From positions 868,001 to 932,000 of the forward strand of contig VDMD01000007.1 of the NCBI GenBank assembly GCA_007026445.1: 64,000 nt of DNA. The letters are read 5' to 3'. The first letter of the stretch is position 1; each line of letters begins with the position of its first letter. The notes below the pieces were generated by a model. It worked only from the letters and a program-made list of their open reading frames with translations. It was not told where the DNA came from and searched no databases. The translations under genes and the position numbers were made by a program. Below are positions 11,582-21,754 of the stretch, piece by piece. The DNA comes from Schizophyllum amplum. Taxonomy: Eukaryota; Basidiomycota; Agaricomycetes; Agaricales; Schizophyllaceae.

Positions 11582-12840
11582 ATGAAAGCGCCACGTCCCC
11601 AATCATCCATCATGTCTAGTGCCACGGACTCATACACTGATCTCATCGGCGAGCATTGGCGCGGAAACACGCGCCCATTGTCGCCCATCCCTGCATCACC
11701 TACGCCATTCTTCCAGCAGCAGGGGTCATCTTCGCTGTCTGTCAACTATGTCCCGCAGAAGTTCTCGGTCGGACGTCTTTCACCGCTTAGCAGCCAGCAA
11801 GGTGTACGGAAGCGAAGCGGACGAAGTCCATCAGGTGGAATGGGCGAAACTGCATTCCGCAATGGCGCAGCGCGTATGCCGGATGCGGGGGACGAGGACT
11901 ACGACGGGATGATGGACGCGGGACGAAGCCTTCGCGCTGGGAAATGGAATAGGTTCAAGTGGATCCTCGTACTCACAAACACGATCGTACGTCGCATGCC
12001 ACCCTCCTCCGCCCGTATTGACGTCTTCGCAGCTCACCGCATACTCCCTCGCCGGCCTCGTCGCCTGTCTCATGACTGTCCTCAACGCGTGGCCCCTCGC
12101 GGACGTCGTGCGCGTCAGCAACAGCCTCGAGCTCGGCTTCTCCCTCGCCGCGTCCCTCCTCGCGCTCTTCACCTCCCTCATCGGCTGGATGGGCCTCCTG
12201 CTCAACAACCGCGCCTTCCTCGCTGTCTACACCCTGTTCTGCTGGGTCACATTTGCCGTCCTCGTCGTCCCGGGCTACCTCACCTACCGGCGGCTTACGT
12301 TCAATCTGGAGGGCAAGATAAATGCGCAGTGGTCACACGAGCTCGGCTGGGAGGGCAGGCTGCGCGTGCAGGACCAGCTTTCATGCTGCGGCTACTTCTC
12401 GCCATTCGTAGAGGCGAGCGTCAGTCAGGCGTGTTATGCGCGGAGCATCTTGCCCGGATGCAAGCATGCATACCTGGAGTTCCAACGCTTGGCTTTGACG
12501 AGGTGGTACACGATCGTCTTTCTGGTTGTTCCGGCGCAAATATTGATCATGGTCGCCGCGTTGCTCTGCTCAAATCATGTCACGTACCGGTTCGGGAAGG
12601 GGATGATGCCCAAGCAGTACCGCCTGGATCATACGTCGATGGCTTATATTATGGGCCAACACGCAGGGTGAGTTCAGCCTAGGTCAGACGAACGACACTG
12701 AAAGCTGATGCTCTGAGTTCTACAGCCAACTTGCTGCTCAGTACGAGCCACCAACCGAAGGAACCGAGGTTATCCTCAAGTCTGGTTTCTCCGCAAGTCC
12801 CTCGAAGCCAGGATCGCTGTTGTCGTATATGTCCTATTGA
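11582..12840 (+). CDS. Tetraspanin family membrane protein
   Basis: Four-span membrane scaffold. Three exons: 11582-11986, 12033-12667 and 12726-12840. A cytosolic Ser/Pro-rich N-terminus of about 130 residues precedes TM1 (LTAYSLAGLVACLMTV), TM2 (LAASLLALFTSLIGWMGLLL) and TM3 (AVYTLFCWVTFAVLVVPGYL). The extracellular loop has the diagnostic CCG (QDQLSCCGYF) plus two further cysteines (SQACYA, ILPGCKH). TM4 is WYTIVFLVVPAQILIMVAAL. The C-terminus ends LLSYMSY. The MSSATDSY codon at 11612 is an alternative start. The loop pattern fits fungal tetraspanins (basidiomycete Tsp2-like); pathogenesis or development roles known in other fungi are not inferable here. Confidence 0.88.
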
Positions 12841-13174
12841 AGTTCGCGTTGAAGTTGACCGAGAACTCTCCCGCGCTCGGCTCCCTCTCGAGATCTCGCC
12901 TAACGGTCTGGACGGTGTCGTGGTCAAGCATACCGGTACCGCCATTGGATGTTTATGCCCCGGTGCCGACGGTCTGGCCTGCCACGCGGAAGTGTCAATT
13001 AGCATTGTGGCATGAGAATGTCTGATCGGCGCTATGGGATCCTTCTGGAATGCTCATAGCCACCCAGGTCTTTCCCAGGTCGATCAGCTACCCCTTCTTC
13101 CCAACTTCCACACCGGACGCGGCCTCCTCCGCAAATATCCATAGCACATATCGTGCCCAGCCGCAACAAACGCT
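12841..13174. other. Intergenic region tetraspanin / copy C
   Basis: 334 bp with the presumed promoter of DUF7918 copy C; it lacks the conserved 150-bp block found upstream of copies E and G. Confidence 0.4.
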
Positions 13175-14416
13175 ATGAAGATTGGGCAAATCAGCTGTTG
13201 GATCTCCGTCGCTGGACAACCTCTCGAGGAATATGGCGTTGTGGCGAGCGAGCAAAATAAGGAGTGTTCAGCGTGGATCCCTTCAAAGCCGGGTCTGGTG
13301 CGTTCAATATCATATTCTCGCAGGGTTCAGTCGACTGACTTTTGCAGCCGTTCACCATCAACTGGCGCGATCCCGTTAGCAAGCGCACGACGTCGGGGCA
13401 GCTTCGTGTAGATGGCACCGACTGCGGGGGAACGGCTCTGCGCAGTCCCCGCATCGCTGGCGATGAGATAAACAAGACTCATGTCAGCATCAACGATAGG
13501 GCCGCCCGTCCTTTCCAGTTCGGCACTCTAGAGCTGACAGGTCAGTTAAGTTGGAATTCGGGTCATAATAACCCACGCTGACATTCGCATTCGTTAGATG
13601 ACGATAACTATCTGAAGAAGGACGTTCATGATCTCGGTCTCATCTCACTCGCCGTCTGGCGCATCCGCGTCAAGGGTGCGACTCAGTACACTGGCGTTAC
13701 GATCTCGGAGCCGGAGAAGATGCACGAGAGGGCGAAGAGAGGACTCGAACATGCTGTGAAGTACGTCCTTGCTATTCCTTCTGCCTACCCGTCCAACCAA
13801 GAACTACGTAGGTTCGGCGCGACGCAGAACATGATCACGAAGGGGCTGGACACTGAGTACCTGGACAAGGTGCCGTTGGCCACATTCACCTTCCGCTATA
13901 GGAGCCTAGGTTCGTCCCCGCTTGTCTTCAGTCGGTTTGCGCTGCTGATATATCTTTGAAGACATGCTTCGCGCCAACGGAATAGCTCCAGCAGCTGCCC
14001 CGGCGCCGCCGCCGTCAGCTACAACGCGTCCAGGCTTTGCTAGATACGCATCTTCGGACGATGCCTCGTCGCCTGCATCGTCTGCTGGCCGTAAAAGACG
14101 CGCTTCTTCGGCCGTCACGCCCGAGCCACAAGACGTCCAGCCTCATCCGCAAGTTGCTCGGCCCGAGCCACAGGCTGCTGAGCCTCACATCGACATCGTC
14201 GAACTCGAGGAGGCGGAGGAGCGACTTCGGCTGGCAGAGGTACAGTGTTTTGGCCTCGCCTTCGAATTTTGAAGGTTCGCTAACGCGTCACTCAAGGAAC
14301 TATTCCGCCGCGCGAAGCAGGACGTCGAGCAGCGCAGACGATGCAAGAAGATTAAACTTGAAGAAGTTACTGGGATCATCAGTGGGGAAGTCATAGACCT
14401 CAGTGGACCGGTCTGA
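13175..14416 (+). CDS. DUF7918-type protein, copy C
   Basis: First of the (+) array. Exon 1 is MKIGQISCWISVAGQPLEE to SKPGL. Exon 2 has INWRDPVSKR, DGTDCGG and FGTLELTG; exon 3 is DDDNYLKKD to MHERAKRGLEHAV; exon 4 is FGATQNM to FTFRYRSL; exon 5 is DMLRANGIAPAA with a Pro/Ala linker and basic GRKRRASS; exon 6 has IKLEEV and ends GEVIDLSGPV. All five junctions keep frame. The exon-5 Psi-K-x-E site of paralogues is missing; a repeat-like Pro-Glu-Pro-Gln linker stands in its place. It is closest to copy E (near-identical exons and introns), and C+D resemble E+F as a duplicated two-gene block. Confidence 0.83.
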
Positions 14417-14802
14417 CGGGGATCGCGATGGACTGGAGGGATCGTTATGATCATGTTCATGGTGCTCAACTTGAAATATCGTAGTTATATGATTCCCAGC
14501 GCGTATGACTATCGGGACAGTGTCATCATGGTGAACGGTGAAGTACTCAATGTGACGGCGTGAATTTGGTGTCAGCATTGGCACTACACAGTTGAATTTC
14601 GCTGAAGGCGAGCGAAGGCGAACGCCGGACGTGACCCTGTCGCCACGCGAGTATGTGATCTCTGAGATCTGAAGTGTGACAAGACGCGTTATTTGAAATT
14701 CACACCCCCCTCCTCTTCCTGTCACGCGTCCTGAGCGCGTCTGCAGATTTGGGACAACTTCGTCGTCGAATGTGCTAGAGGCTTATCTGATTGCTTCAAA
14801 TC
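14417..14802. other. Intergenic C-D
   Basis: Presumed 3' UTR of C and promoter of D; contains TGTCACGCGTCC near 14719, one of the recurrent GTGACG/CGTCAC-type words in front of family members. Confidence 0.35.
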
Positions 14803-16026
14803 ATGAGGCTGGGGGATATAGAATGCTGGATAGAAGGGGACGAGGAGATCCTCGACGAATATGGCGCCGAAGTCAGAGGACGGGAGGGCGTGTTCAGCGT
14901 GGATACCTTCAAAGGTTGGCCAAGTACGTGGAGGTTCCTGCCACCGGAAGCGTGCTTAGAATATTTCTTGCTTGTCTTTGCTAGTCTTGCCGTCTGCATG
15001 CTCACCTATACTTACCTGTCGCAACAGGCAATCTCCATCGTCTGGAAAGATACCGACCGAAGTCGAGCCACATCCGCCGATGTGCTTGTTGACGGCACCA
15101 ACTGCGGGGGTTATATTCTAGACACGTCACGAAAATGGGATGAGGTTTGTAGGGAATATGTCCGCACTTCCGCGACAGAGAAACGTCGTCTTCAATTTGG
15201 TGCTCTACAGCTAACAGGTACGTGCTGATACATCTCAGCCTTTGCGAGGAAGTACCAACATATCTGTGTAGACGATGACACGTACCTCACGAAGGATAGG
15301 CGCAATGTCGGAGAGATTTCTGTTGCACTATGGCGATGCCGCGTCACGAGAAAAGGACAAACTCCAATGGGCGGACGTCGCATTGAGTCCTCACTCGTGC
15401 ACGAAAAGGTCAAGAAAGGGCTCGCACATACTGTCACGTAAGCTCAGTATTCGACACTCAATGGAACAGAAAACTCAGACGCGCTATCTTCAGACTGGGC
15501 GACGCGATAAAGGTTGCACCCAGCACGGGAAAGCGCAGTGAACGGCTGGACGATGAACCACTAGCTACCTTTCTTTTCCGTTATCGCGGTATAGGTATGC
15601 GAGCGTAACCTCTGTTCCCTGCCATGCACCGCTGATCAAACCACTTACTCCAGACGTACTGCGCGCAAACGGCATTGTTGCCATGTCAAAACTGCTTACA
15701 AGTTCTTCATCTGAGTCTGCCGCGTCGGCAACAGATGCTGAGGTAGGCCAAAAGCGTAAGGCATCCGAAGAACTCGTATCCGGTCGCGAAGTGAAGCCTG
15801 AGATAGTCGACATCGAGCATCTGGTGCAGGTTGAGAAGCGCGACCGCCAAGCAGAGGTACTTCATCTCGTTAGGCCATTTCCCTGCGCTCACGCTGATGA
15901 TCACCGAAGGAGGAGTTCCGTCGGGCCAGACTAGAGATGCTCCGGGAGCAGGGAAGGAAGAACATCAAGATAGAAGACGTATCGACCATAATCTCCGGGG
16001 AGGTCATTGACTTGACGGACGACTGA
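14803..16026 (+). pseudogene. DUF7918-type copy D, frameshifted in exon 1
   Basis: Exon 1 starts MRLGDIECWIEGDEE and matches the family up to YGAEV. There, at about 14871-14873, two bases are missing relative to the GAAGTGTCAGAA-type sequence of copy F. The expected S-A-W-I-P-S-K-V-G-Q is present only in the shifted frame. Normal splicing of intron 1 (14924-15027, 104 nt) would then hit a stop in exon 2. If intron 1 is retained, 104 minus 2 is divisible by 3 and the frame is restored with a hydrophobic insert (YFLLVFASLAVCMLTYTYL). All later exons are intact: GALQLTG, DDDTYLTKD, VHEKVKKGLAHTV, FLFRYRGI, DVLRANGIV, VKPE, IKIEDV and the end GEVIDLTDD. Either a young pseudogene, a sequencing error or an exonised intron. 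Confidence 0.72.
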
Positions 16027-16254
16027 CCCTTTGGCTCACTCTTCAATGCTATCTGCACTCTTTATCTCGCTCGTCGAGCGTTGCCCATCTTGCCTCGATT
16101 TTTGCATACGACGCTCGTGGTATTCGTGGTACTCGCATGAACACAACTTAGTCACTTTATTAATGCTCATTCTACTTCTACGCATGTGTTAGGCTGTAAC
16201 ATGAACACTCTCCAGGTACTTAGCACTCATGAGCATTTTATTGGACGACCGAAA

Positions 16255-16400
16255 ATTCAACCGTTACTGACGCGTCGTGATTATCATGTGACAGCCGTGA
16301 GAAGGCGCTAATTAGGCGTTGGAAATCGCGTGGGACGCGCCTTTCTTCGGCACCACGACGTGCTCTACATCTGGCTTTCAACTGACGCTCCTGTCCTCTG
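16255..16400 (+). promoter_or_regulatory. Conserved upstream block S, copy before E
   Basis: About 146 bp nearly identical to 26031-26178, directly upstream of copy G. It includes TTACTGACGCGTCGTGA, GAGAAGGCGCTAATTAGGCG and CACCACGACGTGCTCT. In G it ends next to the ATG; here it abuts codon 9 of the coding homology. Confidence 0.7.
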
Positions 16401-17578
16401 TGGATCTCCGTCGCTGGACAGCCTCTCGAGGAGTATGGTGTCGAGTCGAGCGAGCAAAATAGGGAATGTTTGGCATGGATCCCTTCGAAACCGGGTCTGG
16501 TGCGCTCAATATATATTATCTACCAGCGTTCAGTTGCTGACTTTTGTTTGCAGCCGTTCACCATCAATTGGCGCGATCCCGTTAGCAAGCGCGCGACGTC
16601 GGGCCGGCTTCGTGTAGACGGCACTGACTGCGGGGGAACGGCTCTGCGCAGTCCTCGCATCGCTGGCGACGAGATTCACAAGACCCATGTCAGCATAAAC
16701 GATAGGGCTGCCCGTCCTTTCCAGTTCGGCACTCTGGAGCTGACAGGTTAGTTAAGTTGGAATTCGGGTCGTTATAACCCATGCTGACGTTCGCATTCGT
16801 TAGATGACGATAGCTATCTGAAGAAGGACGTTCAAGATATCGGTATCATCTCCCTCGCCGTCTGGCGCATTCGTGTCAAGGGTGCGACCCAGTACACCGG
16901 CGTTACGATTACGGAGCCGGAGAAAATGCACGAGAGGGCGAAGAAAGGGCTCGAACATGCCGTAAAGTTCGTCTTGCGATATATTCTCTCCGAATCTGTC
17001 TAATTCGCAGTTCCGCAGGTTCGGCGCGACGCAGAACATGATCACGAAGGGGCTCGACACGGAGTATCTGGACAAGGTGCCGTTGGCCACCTTCACCTTC
17101 CGCTATAGGAGCATAGGTTCGTCCCGCTTGTCATCAGTCTATTTGCACTGCTGATAGTTTTCTGAAGACATGCTTCGTGCCAATGGGCTAGCGCCAGCAG
17201 TTGCTCCGCCGCCTCCAGCCTTCAACGCGTCCGGGCTTTGCTAGATATGCGTCTTCGGACGATGCCTCGTCGCCTGCATCATCTGCCGGCCGCAAAAAGC
17301 GCGCTTCTTCGGCCGTCACGCCCGAGCCGCAAGACGTCCGTCCCCAGCCACAAGACGCGCAACCCCACATCGACATCGTTGAACTTGAGGAGGCGGAGGA
17401 GCGACTTCGGCTCGCAGAGGTAATTACCGTAATCTGGCCTCGCCACGCATCACTTCAGGAACTATTCCGCCGCGCGAAGCAGGATCTCGAGCAGCGCAGA
17501 CGATTCAAGAAGGTCAAACTTGAAGAAGTTACTGGGATCATCGGTGGGGAGGACATAGACCTCAGTGAACGTGATTGA
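16401..17578 (+). pseudogene. DUF7918-type copy E, start codon lost and exon 5 frameshifted
   Basis: Coding homology to copy C begins at TGG ATC TCC (codon 9); the ATG and following seven codons are absent. The upstream sequence is instead the G-type promoter block, and reading back in frame meets a TGA before any ATG. Exons 2 to 4 are intact (INWRDPVSKR, FGTLELTG, DDDSYLKKD, MHERAKKGLEH, FTFRYRSI). Exon 5 starts DMLRANGLAPAV but a one-base shift at about 17215-17226 leads to a TAG in the reading frame of the exon start, while the C-like frame (ARYASSDDASS, VKLEEV, end GEDIDLSERD) continues beyond. Two independent lesions argue for a real pseudogene. It is adjacent to intact copy F. Confidence 0.78.
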
Positions 17579-17923
17579 CGGGGCCGCCTCGGCTTCGTGT
17601 CTATAGAGTGATAAATGTATCAGACTTAGGCTCATTGGTGAAATGCTCAACTACGCTCGTGTAAGGCCTGTGGATGAAATGTCCCACGGCCACAAAACGG
17701 ACATGGAGATACCTGGGCAATTTCGGGAGTCGTACGGAAAGGTGTGACTCAACGTGACGCACCATTTGAAATCATCTGCCACTCTTGTCCTTTCCCACCA
17801 CGGACCCACAACCCACAGCCTGAGCGCTCTATTGAACTTTAAGTTTCTCTTGAACGCAAGTTGAGCGCTCTGAGCACCCGTCACTCGAATTATCTCCCCC
17901 CAGATATACGGCACGTTCTTGTC
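17579..17923. other. Intergenic E-F
   Basis: 345 bp, layout comparable to the C-D spacer (386 bp). Shares a TTTGAAAT-type stretch near 17763 and a GTGACGCACC word near 17753. Probable promoter of copy F. Confidence 0.35.
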
Positions 17924-19083
17924 ATGAAGGTTAAAGACATCGAGTGCTGGATTGAGGTGGACGGCAAGCCACTCAAGGAATTCGGCGTTGAAGTGTCAGA
18001 AGATGGAAAGAAGGGTTCTGCTTGGATTCCGTCGAAGATTGGCCAGGTAGGTGGCACCTGTTCATCAGGCCACGTCCTGTGGCACTGCTGATACTACCTC
18101 CTTTATCATTACCACGCAGGACTTTGCTGTCGCTTGGAATGATCCTGACCGGACACGGGCGACCTCCGGCTGTCTTTCTATAGACGGTGCGAATTGCGGA
18201 CGCTACCTTCTCAAAGCAAATCGACAATGCAACAAATTTAGCAAGGGTTCTATTCGCACCTCTCCGACGGAACGTCGCGCGTTACAATTTGGTGCACTGC
18301 AGCTGACAGGTATGCAATACGCGAAGAGGCCGTGTATATACTCACATCTAACGACAGACGATGAGTCTTGCTTAGCCAAGGACCACCAGAAGGTTGGGGA
18401 AATCTCCCTGGAGCTTTGGCGATGTCGCGTTCTCGGCCCTGGGCCGCGCCTCCAGGGGAGCAGTGTTGGAGAACCTTCGCGAGTTCACGAGAAGACCAAG
18501 AAGGGTCTCGCTCACGCTGTTAAGTGAGTCGAGTTATATTCGAACGGAGACAACTCTGACACGTAGATCACAGCTTCGGAGCAGTCAAACACATCCGTCC
18601 CAGCAGAGGGACGTCTACTAGAAATCTCGACAAGGAAGCCATGGTCACTTTCACGTTCCGCTACCGCGGCATAGGCATGCCCTAACTTTCTAATTCGCTT
18701 TGATTACGTTACTGATACGCGATGTTAGACATTCTTCGCGCGAATGGAATTGCCGCACCTGAAGAACGCTCGACCTCATACGATGATAGCGCTGCGACTG
18801 GTCAGAAACGCAAGGCATCCAAACAACTCGTATCCGAACGGAAGGTTAAACCCGAAGTCGTCGACGTCGAACATCTAGTGGAGGTCGAGGAGCGTGTCCG
18901 CCATGCAGAGGTAAGTCAGCCTATCAAGGTCTGCGACTTTGCTAAAGACAGCAACTACCGAAGGAGGAACTCCGTCGGGCCAGGTTTGAGATGCTCCGCG
19001 GTCAAGGTAATGAGAGGATCAAGATGGAGGATGTGTCGGCCCTTATTTCAGGGGAGGTCATCGACCTGACAGAGGATGATTAG
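17924..19083 (+). CDS. DUF7918-type protein, copy F
   Basis: Six exons: MKVKDIECWIEVDGKPLKE (exon 1, ends 18046); DFAVAWNDPD to FGALQLTG (18120-18309); DDESCLAKD to VHEKTKKGLAHAV; an exon ending TFTFRYRGI; DILRANGIAAPE with basic QKRKASK and VKPE; and the last exon ELRRARFEML, IKMEDV, GEVIDLTEDD. Intron 4 (18675-18728) begins GCATGC, so it is a GC-AG intron; reading through would stop at once. The stop codon TAG (19081-19083) is built from one genomic T plus the first two bases of the inserted transposon. Before insertion the codons would have read GAT GAT TGA, so the protein end is unchanged. Confidence 0.84.
19079..19081. repeat. Target-site duplication, left (ATT)
   Basis: ATT directly before the outer terminal inverted repeat; repeated at 25871-25873 directly after the other end. 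Confidence 0.7.
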
Positions 19084-19158
19084 TCCTACTCAATTCTAAA
19101 CGCACAATGAGAATGAGAATCGGAAAAACCGCGGGACTGCGTTTGGCGGCTTGATGGA
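19082..19158 (+). repeat. Outer element left terminal inverted repeat
   Basis: 77 bp, exact reverse complement of 25794-25870; starts AGTCCTACTC. Confidence 0.92.
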
Positions 19159-19888
19159 CAGTCAAAGCACATGGTGCGCGTCACCCGCCGTTCCTGGCGC
19201 GTCGGCCTCGCGAGAGTCTCTGCAGAGTGCACGTTCTGCAGCGAGCTCGTCACCGCGAATGGAGCTCGCAATTTCGACCACGCAGAACCTGAGCCGGAAG
19301 GGCGGGGGCACGGGGAGGGGGCCTTCGAGCGTGCTCGCCTTGGGACGACGGAGACCGCGCGCCACCGGTTGCTGCATTGCGCCCCGCTTTTGATGGCAAC
19401 ATGCCAGGGCCGGGGCGCATCAAAATACCTCGGAGCCCCAGCGTCGGTGCGCGTCCTGTCAGTACTTAGCTCTGCAGCCAGCTCGTCGACGGCGTCGGTA
19501 AAGGATTTGAATGCCCTGCAAACATCCCCGAAGACGCGGGGCACAGGCAGACAAGTATTCTAAGAGGTGTAGGGATTCAGGAAGAGCAAGGCTCGCCACG
19601 CGACCAACAACACCGATCGCCGAGCCGCCGCAGAACCCTGAACAGTGGCGCGCGTGGGCCCGGCGGCGGCGTGGGGCGCGCGGTCTCCGTCGTCCCAAGG
19701 CGAGCACGCTCGAAGGCCCCCTCCCCGTGCCCCCGCCCTTCCGGCTCAGGTTCTGCGTGGTCGAAATTGCGAGCTCCATTCGCGGTGACGAGCTCGCTGC
19801 AGAACGTGCACTCTGCAGAGACTCTCGCGAGGCCGACGCGCCAGGAACGGCGGGTGACGCGCACCATGTGCTTTGACTGTCCATCAAG
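19150..19888. repeat. Perfect 214-bp inverted repeat with 311-bp spacer, inserted in outer element
   Basis: 19150-19363 is the exact reverse complement of 19675-19888. The outer element's sequence (GGCTTGATGGA...GGACCCCTGATAAT) is interrupted here, as shown by the uninterrupted opposite end at about 25775-25805. The right arm ends in a reverse copy of the flanking TTGATGGA, so it may be a small TIR element or a foldback event. The visible target duplication is at most 2 bp (GA). No coding sequence is recognised in the spacer. Confidence 0.82.
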
Positions 19889-21263
19889 AGGACCCCTGAT
19901 AATGGGCGACGAGGTTTGTTCCGCGGACCCCTTCATTTGGGTACTTTTCGTCCGACATTTTTGGGCCGGTTTGGGGGCTTTTCGTTAGACTCGTCCCCGT
20001 CAGCGTCGGCGAGCCTGCCTCAATCCGAGGGGCGGGATTCCGGGCCGATCATGTGTTTATTGATGTTGGGGTCTATTTATGCGAGGGAGGCGAGGCTCGC
20101 CGAGCGACTGGGGCAAACGGCCGATATTTTGGCGGGCGGCCTCTGGCGTGACCCGGACTTAAAAAAATCAGCCATCGCGTCGGCCGTCCGCGACCAAAAT
20201 CATCCACTGTATCCGCCACTGTTGTCCCCTTCACTAGCGAGCAGTATCGTTCGGTGGGGAATGAATGCAGTGACTGATATTTGAGTTCATACAAAGCAAT
20301 ATAAGAGTCCATGGCATAAAATGCGCCGTATTCGGCTCAAATGCGCGGATTTGGCCCAAAAGCCGTCATGGCCTCGCACCAGCGCATCCCATGGGGTATT
20401 TGTTTGCCCTATATGCATATAGTGGCTCTTTAGTACCAATCTCATGTAAATAAGAAGGATCCACCCACCTTAGCCAAGCTTGAATGTTCTGCACAACGAG
20501 GCATAGATGTATAGCGTTCAGAAACAGCAAATGCCGAAGCAGGGACTCGTCGGACAAGAGTGCACGTGAGAGCAGGAGCACGACTGTAATGGGCGTAGTG
20601 ACCGCAGGAGCGCGTTACACAGCGGGACGACCGTGGGTGAAGTATCGCTGTGTGAGATATGGTGTCGATGGGTTCAAGAGGAGCATGTACATGTACAGTG
20701 GTGCTCAGTTAGCACAAGCGTCCTGTCGCAGTTCATGTAGGTCGCCGCCGTTAGTTGCCCAAGGTAGACACGTCGCCAGAGCAGCAGGAGGCATGATCAG
20801 AGGTCGAGGGCCTGGTTGCGCGATTGTGATCGTGGAGGAAGACATTGGTGCGATGAACGCCCCAGCGCGTCGCTGATGATTCTCTGGGTGGCTTGGTGGA
20901 TACAGAACCTCCTTGCAGCGTGCCAGAACGCCTCCCGCGGTGTACGAAGTGAGGGTAACAATAAGACGACACCGCCTTCTGTGGTGTCGCGGCTGCGCTC
21001 TCATTCGGCTTAGCCTTTCCCACCCAATCTGCAATGTTATATGAGCATTGTTCAGAGCGCGCCATGCGACGACGCACCGGTGAACGCGCTTCCCGTGCTT
21101 CATTGTCATATCCGCCAGGCTTGACTCTTCTTGCCCGTGCGCGCGCATACATGTCATCGACCACCAAATCACAGCCCAAGAGCGGATAAACCTTCGGACG
21201 GAGCATGTATACACTTCTGCTGACATTGCTGATATTGCCGACGTGATACAAGGCAAGGAGGGC
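19889..21263. other. Outer-element interior, left part
   Basis: About 1.4 kb of outer-transposon sequence with no recognised gene; contains one TTCGTCCGAC word near its left end. Short ORFs are not supported. Confidence 0.5.
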
Positions 21264-21270
21264 GAGTGAG
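21264..21270. repeat. Inner element target duplication, left (GAGTGAG)
   Basis: 7 bp identical to 25266-25272, immediately outside the 53-bp inverted repeats. Confidence 0.8.
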
Positions 21271-21754
21271 TGGGGGTGCGCACGGTCCGCAAACGGATCC
21301 GGCATATTTGGTCGTGTTTGCTCTCGCCAAGGATTTCGTTCTGGACTCGAACTGTATCTCCTCCTTCATTTGTGCTCGTCTCGCCACCGGATAAAGTGCA
21401 TTGGACAGCGACGATTTATGCCTACAGCTGGACGTAGAATATAATATATACGCATATATGCACCTATATACTGGGTACAGTCCATCTCATAAATTTGGAG
21501 TAGAGGATATGACTACATCTCTCCGTCCAGACATAGCCCCTCACATTCCCCTTCAAATGCACTTTATCCGAAGGCAATCTGAGAAGAATTGAGGGAGCAG
21601 ATAGGAAAACAGTATCGGCCGTAGAAGTCTTGATCGGTGTTGGCCACAATCAATCGCTTGTTGCTTCTAACACCGACGGACGTCGTGTCCCTGGCAGCTC
21701 TCGGCCTCAAACCTTGCTGGGAACTCCTTCGAATCTCTCTCCGCTTGTCTGGAC

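Noticed and set aside
19162..19887. ORFs of 71-152 codons in the hairpin arms
   Set aside because: The same peptide appears in both arms only because the arms are inverted copies; no motif, start context or splice logic.
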